IMG/VR virus record: IMGVR_UViG_3300034019_000468
Coordinates: 1-30,012 of that record
Source of the DNA: a virus
Direction: 5' to 3' (one strand)
Length of the DNA stretch: 30,012 bases
The position numbers were made by a program, and so were the translations under genes. Every line of letters begins with the position of its first letter. Positions within the stretch are counted from its first letter, which is position 1. Positions 1 through 7,809 of this stretch are shown piece after piece. The notes under the pieces were generated by a model. The model was not told the origin of the DNA. It did no database searches and saw only the letters and a list, made by a program, of their open reading frames with translations.

Positions 1-212
1 ATCCATTTAAGGACCCAAATCCGGGAGTTGAGGAAAAACCAAAAGCGAGTACAAAAGAAAAACAAGCACCAACAAAACCAGGAACAAAAACACCAACTAG
101 AAGAAAGGGTAATCCTTTTAAGGACCCAAATCCGGGTGTTAAAGAAAATCCAAAAGCAGAAGATCAAAAAAACGACTTTATGTCGGTATTAACTTCAATA
201 TTAAATAAATAA
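1..212 (+). CDS. C-terminal end of a repeat-containing protein (5' truncated by window)
   Basis: An open frame enters from the left edge (first full codon at 3) and ends with TAA at 210-212, one base before the next start codon at 214, so the two genes are probably co-transcribed. The visible 69 residues are rich in Lys, Pro and Thr and look disordered. They contain two copies of a 15-residue unit (PFKDPNPGVEEKPKA and PFKDPNPGVKENPKA) whose first residues are 37 apart. The last residues (FMSVLTSILNK) form a short hydrophobic, possibly helical tail. I do not recognise the family. Its place ahead of the terminase and the repetitive linker-like composition suggest a virion-associated protein, but that is inference. 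The start and most of the gene are outside the window. Confidence 0.6.
   Translation, partial: PFKDPNPGVEEKPKASTKEKQAPTKPGTKTPTRRKGNPFKDPNPGVKENPKAEDQKNDFMSVLTSILNK
3..158 (+). repeat. Two-copy direct repeat, period 111 bases
   Basis: Bases 3-47 and 114-158 are near-identical and encode PFKDPNPGV followed by a Glu/Lys-Pro-rich end. The period of 111 bases is a whole number of codons (37). Differences are mostly third-position, with three amino-acid changes, so the repeat is kept at protein level. More copies may lie upstream of the window. Confidence 0.8.
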
Positions 213-213
213 A

Positions 214-1584
214 ATGGGAAAAAGAGAATTAGAAAACTTTATAAGAAAAATTGTAAAAGAAGCACCAATAGATTATGGTGATAATCCGGAAAGAATGCAC
301 CCAAGGACTCAACAAAGAATTGAGGATCCTGAAGGAATTTATGCAAAAAATAGAGCGTTTAAGAAAGGTGTTTCAGATGTTGAGAAATTAACAGGTACAA
401 GATTTAAAGAAATTGTTAACTATGTTAAAAGATATTATAGTACTGAAAGGAATGTAACAGACCCACAAATAAAAAGAGCTATCCAGATGGAACAAATGTT
501 ATCTGTTAGACAAGCTATGCAAATTGAACCTCGTTATCGTGAACAATTAAGAGACTTAGCTGTTGAGATTGCAGCAAAAGAAGAAGGGTGGATGCCATAT
601 AATAAAACTATGGAACAAGCGATTGAAGAGGGTCTTGTTTTAAAAAACAGAAAACAAGGTGGTGTTGTTTATGAATTTGATTTTGTTAATATGTTAACAT
701 TTCTAGGTGAACAAGGTATTGACCCAGGTATTTTCCAAATGAAATCAAAAGAAAATCAAAAATTACCATTACCTCCAAATTTTTCTTTTGATATTGATGA
801 ATTGACACCAGAAGAACAAAAACAATTGGAAATTGAAAAAAGAAACGTTATCAATGCAATTATAATGGGTAAAGGAAAACGTGGACAATTTGCTTACCAA
901 ATGTTTAAAGACAGATTAGATGCAATTGATCCAGGACTATATCCACTATATAATAAAATTATGGGTGCAAATGATTTAATGTATTTCACTGATGAAGATT
1001 TAATTGAAGCTTTGGGTGGAAATGCTGCTGGTGCCGCTGGTAAAATGAACGAAAATGATGACGACGATGATGATGAAGACCAAGGTGGTGAGGAAGATAG
1101 TAATGACACTTATTATGCAAACGGAGTTATTTTTCCAATCTTACTTCACGAATTATTTAAATCATTCTCAATGATTCAGTCAAGAGCACAATGGAAAGAT
1201 ATGGACCCAGAAATGGCAACACAAGTTATTTCACAAACAGATACAATGCAAAATGAACCAATGAATTTCCGTGTTGGTGGTGAATTAGTTAGAAAATTAA
1301 GAACTTTATTACCAGATGAATTAACACTAGATCAAGATGGTAAAAAATATGTTCCGTTTTTTGAACAACTACTTTATAGTATCCCGGCTGAAGAATTTTT
1401 AAAAGATGTAATTGCAAATGTTATTTCTGATGAAAAATCAGATAATGATAAAGCTGTTAGAAAATTTAATGAATTATTACAAAAAGCAAAAGCAGAATAC
1501 AAAAAATATAAAGAAGGTGATGACGATGATGATTATGAAGATGAGGACGAAGATGATGATATTTTAACTAGATTAGGATTATAA
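214..1584 (+). CDS. Acidic hypothetical phage protein with capsid-targeting-like N-terminus
   Basis: The 456-residue product is not one I recognise. Residues 4-17 (RELENFIRKIVKEA) form a short amphipathic helix ending in a VKE-A site, which resembles the N-terminal tags at 14723 and 17437 in this window and the T4 pattern in which packaged internal proteins carry a short N-terminal capsid-targeting peptide cut by the prohead protease. The middle (about 60-270) looks globular and mixed alpha/beta. Two runs of Asp/Glu follow, one near residue 280-300 and one at the C-terminus just before LTRLGL. The gene starts one base after the previous stop and is followed by a strong hairpin terminator, so it ends a transcription unit immediately upstream of the terminase gene. 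A minor head or neck protein is a reasonable guess, but no catalytic motif is visible. Confidence 0.75.
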   Translation: MGKRELENFIRKIVKEAPIDYGDNPERMHPRTQQRIEDPEGIYAKNRAFKKGVSDVEKLTGTRFKEIVNYVKRYYSTERNVTDPQIKRAIQMEQMLSVRQAMQIEPRYREQLRDLAVEIAAKEEGWMPYNKTMEQAIEEGLVLKNRKQGGVVYEFDFVNMLTFLGEQGIDPGIFQMKSKENQKLPLPPNFSFDIDELTPEEQKQLEIEKRNVINAIIMGKGKRGQFAYQMFKDRLDAIDPGLYPLYNKIMGANDLMYFTDEDLIEALGGNAAGAAGKMNENDDDDDDEDQGGEEDSNDTYYANGVIFPILLHELFKSFSMIQSRAQWKDMDPEMATQVISQTDTMQNEPMNFRVGGELVRKLRTLLPDELTLDQDGKKYVPFFEQLLYSIPAEEFLKDVIANVISDEKSDNDKAVRKFNELLQKAKAEYKKYKEGDDDDDYEDEDEDDDILTRLGL

Positions 1585-1606
1585 GATAAAATATTAAAAT
1601 AAGATT

Positions 1607-1639
1607 AAACCCCCTTTTATGAAAATAACTGGGGGTTTT
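1607..1639 (+). terminator. Rho-independent terminator upstream of terminase gene
   Basis: AAACCCCC at 1607-1614 pairs with GGGGGTTT at 1631-1638 across a 16-base AT-rich loop, and the right arm runs into a short T tract. Five consecutive G:C pairs are conspicuous in DNA this AT-rich. It closes the transcription unit ending at 1584 and lies directly ahead of the TATTTAT element of the terminase gene. Confidence 0.8.
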
Positions 1640-1640
1640 G

Positions 1641-1650
1641 ATATTTATAT
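1641..1650 (+). promoter_or_regulatory. Candidate late promoter (ATATTTATAT) of terminase
   Basis: ATATTTATAT sits between the terminator and the ATG at 1663. With its flanks (GATATTTATATTAAAA) it is almost the same as the element read on the - strand upstream of the gene starting at 21646. Position right after a terminator is what a promoter needs. The match to a family of sites upstream of structural genes is seen directly; recognition by the gp55-like sigma is inferred. Confidence 0.45.
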
Positions 1651-1662
1651 TAAAATATCTTT

Positions 1663-3435
1663 ATGGCTTTAACAAAAGAACAAGTAATGTTGGAATATGT
1701 GAAGTGTATGAGGGACACCCCATACGCACTAAGAACATATTTACAAACATATGATAATACGGTATCAAGATATGTACCATTGGAATTATTCCCAGATCAG
1801 GTTTCTTTATTAAGGGATTATGAAGAATATGAAGAAAATATTGCGTTAAAATATCGTCAGGCCGGTGTATCAACAGTAACTGCCGCTTGGATATCAAAAA
1901 GACTTGTATTTGCAAAAAAAGAACAACCAGAAAAAATTCTAATTATTGCCAACAAACTTGATACATCAATGGAGATGGCAAATAAAATTAGAGCTTTTGT
2001 CGATCAATGGCCAAAATGGGTTGGTGCTGGATTTTCTGTTGATAAAAATTCACAAAGACATTATAAATTAACAAATGGTTGTGAAGTAAAAGCAGTAGCA
2101 ACATCACGAGATGCCTTGAGGGGTTATACACCAACAATTCTTGTTTTTGATGAAGCCGCATTTATCGAAGCTGACGGTGATTTCTGGGCTGCTTGTATGG
2201 CATCACTATCTACCGGTGGTAAAGTAATCGTTGTGTCAACACCAAATGGTTATGACCCAATTTATTATGAAATCTATGACCAAGCGGTAAGAGGTGTTAA
2301 TAATTTTAAAATATCAGAAATGTTCTGGTGGAAAGACCCAAGATACTCAAAAGATTTGTTCTTGGTACCAACTGAGGATATGGTTGATTATTTGTTAAAT
2401 AAAGATGAAAAAGACCACTCTGGAAATATTTCATTTGCAGATACAGACCCTTATGAAAGAGATTATGACGTAATAAAAGAATATTTTTCAAAAGGATATA
2501 AACCATGCTCAACTTGGTATGAGAAAATGGTTAAAAAACTTAAATACGATAAAAGAAAGATTAACCAAGAGCTTAACTGTGAATTTCTGGGATCCGGTGA
2601 TAACGTATTTGATTCAAAACAACTTGAATACATAAAAGAAAACACAATACAGGACGCACCAAATAAAATGATGGGTAATTCATTATGGATGTGGAAAGAA
2701 CCAGTTGAGGGTCATAAATACATTATGGGTGTTGACGTTTCCCGTGGTGATAGTGAAGATTTTTCCTCAATTCAAATTGTTGATTTTGATGATAGAGAAC
2801 AAGTATTAGAATATGTTGGGAAAATTCCACCAGACGCTTTGGCTGAAATTGCTTATAAATGGGGTTTAATGTATAATGCTTTTTGTGTTGTTGATATTAC
2901 CGGTGGTATGGGAATTACAACTGTAAGAAAAATGCAAGAATTAGGTTATAAAAATCTCTATATTGATGGTGTTGATACAACAAATATTTGGTCATATAAC
3001 GCTAAAGCTCAAGATAAAATCCCAGGTATAAATTTTAATAATAAAAGGGTACAAATTATTGCTGCTTTTGAAGAATATGTAAGACATAAATTTAAGATTA
3101 GAAGTACAAGGTTATATAATGAGATGAACACATTTATTTATATAAACGGAAGACCAGATCACCAGAAAGGACAACACGATGACCTTATTATGGGAATATC
3201 AATGGCAATTTACGTTGGTGAATCTTCATTTCAAAAACTAGAAAAGGTTGTTGAAAAAACAAAAATAATGATTGAGTCTTGGACGGTATCAAATAATGAT
3301 TCGGTTGGTAAACAACTTCATTTTGATCCGGTATTACCAAATACACATATGATGTCAGAAAGAAATAAAATGAACTCCGGACCATCAAAAGATGATTATA
3401 TCAAATATGGTTGGTTATTTGGAGGTAAAAGATAA
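1663..3435 (+). CDS. terL: Terminase large subunit (T4 gp17-like)
   Basis: This is the DNA-packaging motor: an ATPase that translocates DNA into the prohead and a nuclease that cuts concatemers. The N-terminal ATPase shows a terminase-type Walker A at residues 64-71 (YRQAGVST) and a Walker B at 160-165 (LVFDEA), followed by a coupling-like segment (VVSTPNG). The C-terminal RNase H-like nuclease shows the expected acidic residues: D358 in GVDVSRGD, D411 in VVDITGG and D506/D507 in HDDLIMG. At 590 residues it is close to T4 gp17 (610). The start follows a terminator and a TATTTAT element with no Shine-Dalgarno sequence. It is followed after five bases by a small TP-linker gene and then by the portal gene. 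The T4 tail sheath and tube genes that lie between terminase and portal in T4 are absent here. Confidence 0.95.
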   Translation: MALTKEQVMLEYVKCMRDTPYALRTYLQTYDNTVSRYVPLELFPDQVSLLRDYEEYEENIALKYRQAGVSTVTAAWISKRLVFAKKEQPEKILIIANKLDTSMEMANKIRAFVDQWPKWVGAGFSVDKNSQRHYKLTNGCEVKAVATSRDALRGYTPTILVFDEAAFIEADGDFWAACMASLSTGGKVIVVSTPNGYDPIYYEIYDQAVRGVNNFKISEMFWWKDPRYSKDLFLVPTEDMVDYLLNKDEKDHSGNISFADTDPYERDYDVIKEYFSKGYKPCSTWYEKMVKKLKYDKRKINQELNCEFLGSGDNVFDSKQLEYIKENTIQDAPNKMMGNSLWMWKEPVEGHKYIMGVDVSRGDSEDFSSIQIVDFDDREQVLEYVGKIPPDALAEIAYKWGLMYNAFCVVDITGGMGITTVRKMQELGYKNLYIDGVDTTNIWSYNAKAQDKIPGINFNNKRVQIIAAFEEYVRHKFKIRSTRLYNEMNTFIYINGRPDHQKGQHDDLIMGISMAIYVGESSFQKLEKVVEKTKIMIESWTVSNNDSVGKQLHFDPVLPNTHMMSERNKMNSGPSKDDYIKYGWLFGGKR

Positions 3436-3440
3436 ATATT

Positions 3441-3743
3441 ATGGGATTAGATAGGAGAAGAGTTTCTGGTAAAATTTATAATGGATCAACATTAATTGTT
3501 CCCGGACAACAAGTATCTAGTGTAAAAGTAATTCCAATAACTTTCCAATATAAAAAAGGAAGTTCAAGAGACTTAGAAAGGGAATACCAAGAAATAAAAC
3601 CAACAACAACACCCACACCAACTGTAACTCCAACACCTACACCAACACCAGTACCACCGGAAGTATTATTTAATGCGATTATAACAGATAATCAAGAATA
3701 TATAAATGTTGGTAATAATTATTATTTACAATATGTGGAATAA
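3441..3743 (+). CDS. Small virion-like protein with Thr-Pro linker
   Basis: A 100-residue protein with three parts. The N-terminal part (1-50) is basic and beta-like (GKIYNGSTLIVPGQQVSS). A Thr-Pro linker follows at about 54-72 (alternating PTPT). The last 30 residues end in IITDNQEYINVGNNYYLQYVE. Low-complexity TP linkers are common in phage structural proteins, where they tether small head or tail decorations. It starts five bases after the terminase stop, so it is probably translated from the same transcript, and it sits where T4 has its neck and tail genes. A decoration or head-tail completion role is possible, but I do not recognise the family. Confidence 0.7.
   Translation: MGLDRRRVSGKIYNGSTLIVPGQQVSSVKVIPITFQYKKGSSRDLEREYQEIKPTTTPTPTVTPTPTPTPVPPEVLFNAIITDNQEYINVGNNYYLQYVE
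3600..3657 (+). repeat. Low-complexity ACA/CC-rich tract encoding TP linker
   Basis: An imperfect array of ACA, ACC and CCA codons encodes the Thr-Pro linker of the small protein that starts at 3441. It is far more C-rich than the surrounding sequence and is a likely place for length variation between related phages. Confidence 0.7.
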
Positions 3744-3760
3744 TAATATAAAAAATGTAA

Positions 3761-3770
3761 ATATTTATAT
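3761..3770 (+). promoter_or_regulatory. Candidate late promoter (ATATTTATAT) of portal gene
   Basis: An ATATTTATAT element lies in the 54-base gap before the portal start at 3798, identical over ten bases to the one before the terminase gene. The overlapping TATATTTG at 3766-3773 also fits the Bacteroidetes -7 box, but no TTG is found at a suitable distance upstream, so I favour the phage-specific element. Confidence 0.4.
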
Positions 3771-3797
3771 TTGATACTTATGTATTAATTTTTTAAT

Positions 3798-5585
3798 ATG
3801 GAACAAAATACAAATCAATTAACTATTTGGCAAAAATTGTCTAAAACATTCGGACCTAATTCATTATTAGGTCAAGACATTTCTACCTACAAATTTGATA
3901 AACAAGAATTATTAAGAACAAAAGATAGAAATGAGTTTGAAAAAGAAAAATTACAAGCGCAACAATCTTTATATCTTTCAGGCCAATGGCAGAAGATTGA
4001 AAGTAATTTATATACTCAAGCAATTTATTATGAACCAACAAGGTTGGCGGCTTTCTATGATTACGAATCAATGGAATTTACACCAGAGATTTCAACAGCA
4101 TTAGACATTTATGCCGAAGAATCAACAACACCAAACGAAGATGGTCACATATTACAAATTTATTCCGAATCAAAAAGGATTAAAGGAATATTGGCGGACT
4201 TATTTAACAATACACTTGATATCAACACGAATTTACAAATGTGGATTAGAAACACTTGTAAATATGGTGATAATTTTGTGTATTTAAAATTAGACCCAGA
4301 AAAAGGTGTAATAGGAGGAGTACAATTACCGAATATTGAAATCGAAAGGTTAGAAAGAGGGATGTCACCAAAAAGTCCAAATACTGAAGTTAAACCGGGT
4401 GAAAAGGGTTTAAGATTTAATTGGAAAGAAAAAAATATGGAGTTTAACACTTTTGAAATTGCTCATTTTAGGCTTTTAGGTGATGACAGAAAACTTCCAT
4501 ATGGAACCTCTATGTTAGAAAAAGCTAGACGGATTTGGAAACAACTAGTGTTAGCTGAAGATGCGATGTTAATTTACCGTACCTCAAGAGCTCCGGAAAG
4601 AAGAGTATTTAAAGTATTTGTTGGTAATATGGATGATAAAGATGTTGAGCCATATGTACAACGTGTTGCAAATAAATTTAAAAGAGATCAAGTTGTTGAC
4701 AATAAAACTGGAAATGTTGATTTAAGGTTTAATCAAATGGCCGTGGATCAAGATTATTTTATCCCAGTTAGAGATGCTACACAAACAATGCCAATTGAAA
4801 CTTTACCAGGTGGTACAAATTTATCCGAAATTGCTGATATTGAATATATCCAAAAGAAACTTGTTACAGCATTAAGAATACCAAAAGCATATCTTGGTTT
4901 TGAGGAACCAGTTGGTGATGGTAAAAACTTATCATTACTTGATATTCGTTTTGCTAGAACAATTAATAGAATCCAAAAAAATATATTATCAGAATTAAAT
5001 AAAATTGCAATAGTACATTTATTTCTTTTAGGTTTTGAAGATGAATTAAGTAATTTTACATTAGGGTTAAATAACCCATCCAAACAAGCAGATCTTTTAA
5101 TGGTTGATGTTTGGAAAGAAAAAATAACTCTTTATAAAGATATGGTTACAGAAATTGCAAACACATTACAACCAACTTCGGCAACTTGGGCTAAAAAACA
5201 TATTTTTGGTTGGTCTGACGATGATATTAAATTGGATACACAAAGAATTAGAATGGAAAGAGCTGTTGCCGCAGAACTTGCAAATACTGCGACAATTATC
5301 ACACATACTGGTTTATTTGATAACATTGATAAATTATATAAATCTGTTTCAGGATCTACAGCATCAGCAGGAGGAGAACCACCTGGCGGTGGTGCACCAC
5401 CAATGATGGGTGGGGGCCCACCTGAACCACCATCGGGTCCACCACCAGGTGGTGAAGCTGGAGGATTACCAGAAAGTAAAAACAAATTAGAAAATTTACT
5501 TTTAGAATCTGATGATGAAATGTATATAACAAATTCATCTTTAGGTGATATGGAAAAGGAATTAATGAAAATATTAAAAGATTGA
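3798..5585 (+). CDS. Portal protein (T4 gp20-like)
   Basis: The portal forms the dodecameric ring at the head vertex through which the terminase pumps DNA and onto which the tail docks. The 595-residue protein has the gp20-type pattern: an N-terminal region reading YEPTRLAAFYDYESME, then a core with FEIAHFRLLGDDRKLPYG, DAMLIYRTSRAPERRVF (near 255-272) and the segment PGGTNLSEIADIEYIQKKL. It is longer than T4 gp20 (524) because of a Gly/Pro-rich tail (about 523-560) followed by KLENLLLESDDEMY. That tail carries an LLE-S site resembling a prohead protease cut. It is preceded by a TATTTAT element and followed after 23 bases by a coiled-coil gene, in a position where T4 has its small core genes 67 and 68. 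Confidence 0.92.
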   Translation: MEQNTNQLTIWQKLSKTFGPNSLLGQDISTYKFDKQELLRTKDRNEFEKEKLQAQQSLYLSGQWQKIESNLYTQAIYYEPTRLAAFYDYESMEFTPEISTALDIYAEESTTPNEDGHILQIYSESKRIKGILADLFNNTLDINTNLQMWIRNTCKYGDNFVYLKLDPEKGVIGGVQLPNIEIERLERGMSPKSPNTEVKPGEKGLRFNWKEKNMEFNTFEIAHFRLLGDDRKLPYGTSMLEKARRIWKQLVLAEDAMLIYRTSRAPERRVFKVFVGNMDDKDVEPYVQRVANKFKRDQVVDNKTGNVDLRFNQMAVDQDYFIPVRDATQTMPIETLPGGTNLSEIADIEYIQKKLVTALRIPKAYLGFEEPVGDGKNLSLLDIRFARTINRIQKNILSELNKIAIVHLFLLGFEDELSNFTLGLNNPSKQADLLMVDVWKEKITLYKDMVTEIANTLQPTSATWAKKHIFGWSDDDIKLDTQRIRMERAVAAELANTATIITHTGLFDNIDKLYKSVSGSTASAGGEPPGGGAPPMMGGGPPEPPSGPPPGGEAGGLPESKNKLENLLLESDDEMYITNSSLGDMEKELMKILKD

Positions 5586-5596
5586 TATATTTATAT
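5586..5596 (+). promoter_or_regulatory. Candidate late promoter (TATATTTATAT)
   Basis: TATATTTATAT occupies most of the 23-base gap between the portal stop and the ATG at 5609. It contains the same TATTTAT core (5588-5594) at the same distance from the start codon (14 bases) as the terminase element. Confidence 0.4.
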
Positions 5597-5608
5597 TTAA
5601 AATAAGAT

Positions 5609-6325
5609 ATGAAATTTGGTTTAATAAAAAGTAAAATTGAGAGATGTTTAATCGAGTCTTACAAAAAAGATTCATTTAAAACTAATATGTTTGTATTTAA
5701 CGAACTTGTACTTGAAAATAAAAATTTAAGTAAATTATACTTTTTATACGACGAACTTTCAACAAACAAGGGTTTGAACGAATCGTTAGCAAACGAATTA
5801 ATCAATCAGTCTGTGGTTATTTATGAAAACACAATAAATAAAATATCAAAAAATGATATTAATGATTTAAACTTGTGGTTATCGGAGGTAAAAACAAAAA
5901 ATAATTACGAACATATTGATAATTTATTTTCAAATAATGTTTTGACGTTAGAAAATAAAATTAAAAGTAAAAATATTATTGTTGAGAATTTAAGAAATTC
6001 TCCAGTAAAAATGGAAGGTACATTAAATTTACCGGTAAAAAAATTGGTTGATGTTGCAAATAAAACGGTTAATAATTTTTTAGAAAGTCTAAATGAAAAT
6101 AGTAAAAAAACTTTAATAAAAATATTATCTGAAAACGAAGACAAACTAAAATTAAAATATGAAGTTTTAAAAGAAACCGTTGTTGACAAATTAGAAGAAC
6201 TAAAAGAGATTGAAAATGAAACTGAAGTTATTTCTAGAATAAATGAGACAATAGGTAAAATCCAAAAAGAAAAATTCGATAGAATTAACTATTTTAAATT
6301 ACAAGAATTATACAAAAATATTTAA
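5609..6325 (+). CDS. Hypothetical helical protein between portal and protease
   Basis: A 238-residue, Lys/Glu/Asn-rich protein that appears almost entirely alpha-helical. It starts with KFGLIKSKIERCLIESYKKD, an amphipathic helix containing an LIE-S site like those of other proteins in this window, and ends with long helices (about 150-238, for example LKETVVDKLEELKEIENE). I do not recognise the family by sequence. In T4 the genes between portal and protease (67 and 68) encode prohead core components that are cut by the protease, and the position, charge and helical nature fit such a role. That is inference from synteny only. The 3' end overlaps the end of the bS21 gene on the other strand by four bases. 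Confidence 0.75.
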   Translation: MKFGLIKSKIERCLIESYKKDSFKTNMFVFNELVLENKNLSKLYFLYDELSTNKGLNESLANELINQSVVIYENTINKISKNDINDLNLWLSEVKTKNNYEHIDNLFSNNVLTLENKIKSKNIIVENLRNSPVKMEGTLNLPVKKLVDVANKTVNNFLESLNENSKKTLIKILSENEDKLKLKYEVLKETVVDKLEELKEIENETEVISRINETIGKIQKEKFDRINYFKLQELYKNI

Positions 6326-6507
6326 TTATTTGATACAAATTTTTGTCTAAAAATTGCTTTCTGTTTTTCTTGTCTTCTCTCAACTGATTTTTTAGTAAAT
6401 TCTTTTCTGTAATTTAAATGAGAATTTTGTCTAGTTCTAATCACCTTACTCTTTAATTCTTTTAAAGCCTTTTCGATGTCGTTTTTTTTAACTTTTACTA
6501 TTAACAT
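6322..6507 (-). CDS. rpsU: Ribosomal protein bS21, phage-encoded
   Basis: The 61-residue product follows bS21 along its whole length: start MLIVKVKKNDIEKALKELK, then FTKKSVERRQEKQKAIFRQKF, close in length and wording to the Bacteroidetes form (MLI-PVKEGE, KPSVxxRAxxQKAQY). bS21 sits on the 30S platform near the anti-Shine-Dalgarno tail. In Flavobacterium ribosomes it helps hide that tail. An aromatic at residue 53 (QKAIF) aligns with the Tyr that I recall (Tyr54) as contacting it. Viral bS21 genes are known from other phages. This one lies on the - strand inside the + strand head module, tail-to-tail with the preceding gene, and has its own host-type promoter. There is no Shine-Dalgarno sequence ahead of its start, unlike what has been described for the flavobacterial chromosomal gene. 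It probably swaps into host ribosomes during infection. Confidence 0.8.
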   Translation of the reverse strand: MLIVKVKKNDIEKALKELKSKVIRTRQNSHLNYRKEFTKKSVERRQEKQKAIFRQKFVSNN

Positions 6508-6543
6508 ATTTTTTAAATAATTTTATTATATTGATATATACTT

Positions 6544-6575
6544 CAAAATTACATAAACTTTTAAAAAATAAACAA
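6544..6575 (-). promoter_or_regulatory. Host-type (Bacteroidetes) promoter of the bS21 gene
   Basis: Read on the - strand, TTG (6575-6573) is followed after 21 bases by TAATTTTG (6551-6544). This matches the Bacteroidetes primary-sigma pattern TTG / TAnnTTTG. The predicted start of transcription is a few bases downstream, giving a leader of about 30 bases before the ATG at 6507. The spacer length is the same as in the other host-type promoter of this window (16924-16955). Confidence 0.5.
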
Positions 6576-6595
6576 TATTGATATGAAAAAAAATT

Positions 6596-7063
6596 ATGAA
6601 AAAAGGGAAAACCGCAAAAATCACAGGGTTCAGAACATCAAAAATTTCTTATGGAACAGTAGATTCTAAAGAATTTAAATCACTTTACTTAAACATACAA
6701 ACCTGGGTAGAACCAAAAATCGATAGTGAAAACTGGAATAGAGTTGTATTAAACACAAGTAGATCTATAAAACATTCAGTTTATGATAACTTAGATAAAA
6801 ATTTATTTGATAATAAATTTATTGTAGACTTAGATTTAAGAACAAGCGGTCTACAATTAAAAAAGAAATCATTTATGAATTTAGAAATAAATTTATTTTT
6901 AAATCAATAAATAGATTTTAAATCAACAAAATTAAAAAAATCATTAAAAAATTTAGTAAAAGAAATATACAATGATGTATTCATTGGGAATGAAACTTTT
7001 AAATTTTATTTAACTAAAAATGGTAATTCAAAAACAATTAAAGTAAAAACCGAAAAAGTTTAA
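6596..7063 (+). pseudogene. Gene interrupted by an in-frame TAA (104 + 50 codons)
   Basis: The frame opens at 6596 (MKKGKTAKITGFRTSKISYG), stops at TAA 6908-6910 after 104 codons, and then continues in the same frame without a break for 50 more codons to TAA 7061-7063. The downstream part (IDFKSTKLKKSLKNLVKEIY ... SKTIKVKTEKV) has protein-like composition and no in-frame Met, so it cannot easily be translated alone. The simplest reading is one ancestral gene of about 155 codons hit by a nonsense change, but a working truncated protein, stop readthrough or a base error in the assembly would look the same. I do not recognise the family. The segment KSLYLNIQTWVEP and the LDLRTSG motif look beta-rich. 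It lies between bS21 and the protease gene. Confidence 0.6.
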
Positions 7064-7070
7064 TATTTAT
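7064..7070 (+). promoter_or_regulatory. Candidate late promoter (TATTTAT) of prohead protease
   Basis: TATTTAT begins immediately after the TAA of the interrupted gene and lies 15 bases before the ATG at 7086. The extended form is AATATTTATTATAAAA, a weaker match to the ATATTTATAT form seen before the terminase and portal genes. Confidence 0.35.
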
Positions 7071-7085
7071 TATAAAACTTTTAAA

Positions 7086-7802
7086 ATGAAAATACTAGGA
7101 CCAAACGAAACCGGTAAAGGAATTCTTATTGAATACGATGCCGGATATATTAACCCAAAGAGTACTAATAACCATTATATAATGGAATCTCAAAACTTTT
7201 TGGACCATTCTAAACCATTTGAATTCTATGCGGTATTACAAAAATACGACACACCAAATAGAAATGGTAGAGTATATCCGGAAAAGATATTAAAACGAGA
7301 AGCTGAAAATTATAAAAAAATGATTGAGAAAGGTACATCTCTTTCAGAATTAAATCACCCAGAATCATCACTTATTGATCTTGACCGTGTATCACATATT
7401 ATAACTGAAGTTTGGTGGGACGGACCCGTATTACTTGGTAAATTAAAACTTTTAACAAGTCCTGGTTTTCACGAAAGAGGTATTGTATCAACAAAAGGTG
7501 ATATGGCCGCAAATTACCTTAGACAAGGTGTTACACTTGGTATTTCTTCTCGTGGTGTTGGGTCGTTAAAAAAAGTTGGTGAACAAAATGAAGTACAAGA
7601 TGATTTTGAATTAATCTGTTTTGACCTTGTGTCATCCCCATCAACACCTGGAGCTTACTTATTTTTAGATAAAAATGACAGACATAAATTTGATGAAAAT
7701 TTAGAAGAAGATAAAAGAATGGCTATTGAAAGAAATATTGGTGAAGCTGGCAACAAATCTCTTGACTTAATGAAAAGATTATCCGATTATTTGGGAAAAT
7801 AA
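7086..7802 (+). CDS. Prohead core protease (T4 gp21-like)
   Basis: A serine protease that matures the prohead by cutting scaffold, internal proteins and the capsid protein. The 238-residue product shows the fold's signature segments: FYAVLQKYDTPNRNGRVYP near residues 47-65, the probable catalytic His91 in ELNHPE, and the nucleophile Ser154 or Ser155 in GISSRG. The T4 enzyme cuts after Glu in (L/I)xE sites. The protein itself has such a site near the C-terminus (IGE-AG, residues 218-222), which would fit self-processing. It is followed by a small DUF4494-like gene, a terminator and the scaffold gene, giving the usual protease-scaffold-capsid order. The substrate specificity is inferred from the T4 family. 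Confidence 0.92.
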   Translation: MKILGPNETGKGILIEYDAGYINPKSTNNHYIMESQNFLDHSKPFEFYAVLQKYDTPNRNGRVYPEKILKREAENYKKMIEKGTSLSELNHPESSLIDLDRVSHIITEVWWDGPVLLGKLKLLTSPGFHERGIVSTKGDMAANYLRQGVTLGISSRGVGSLKKVGEQNEVQDDFELICFDLVSSPSTPGAYLFLDKNDRHKFDENLEEDKRMAIERNIGEAGNKSLDLMKRLSDYLGK

Positions 7803-7809
7803 AAAAATT

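Noticed and set aside
3766-3773. TATATTTG as a host-type -7 box for the portal gene
   Set aside because: No TTG lies at 17-23 bases upstream, and the overlapping ATATTTATAT is shared with other structural genes.
5132-5485. Antisense open frame of 117 codons, rich in Gly and Pro
   Set aside because: It mirrors the Gly/Pro-rich tail of the portal gene on the other strand and has no start context or partner; a shadow frame.
6583-6600. Alternative start ATG at 6583 for the interrupted gene
   Set aside because: It is in a different frame and gives only a 28-codon peptide.
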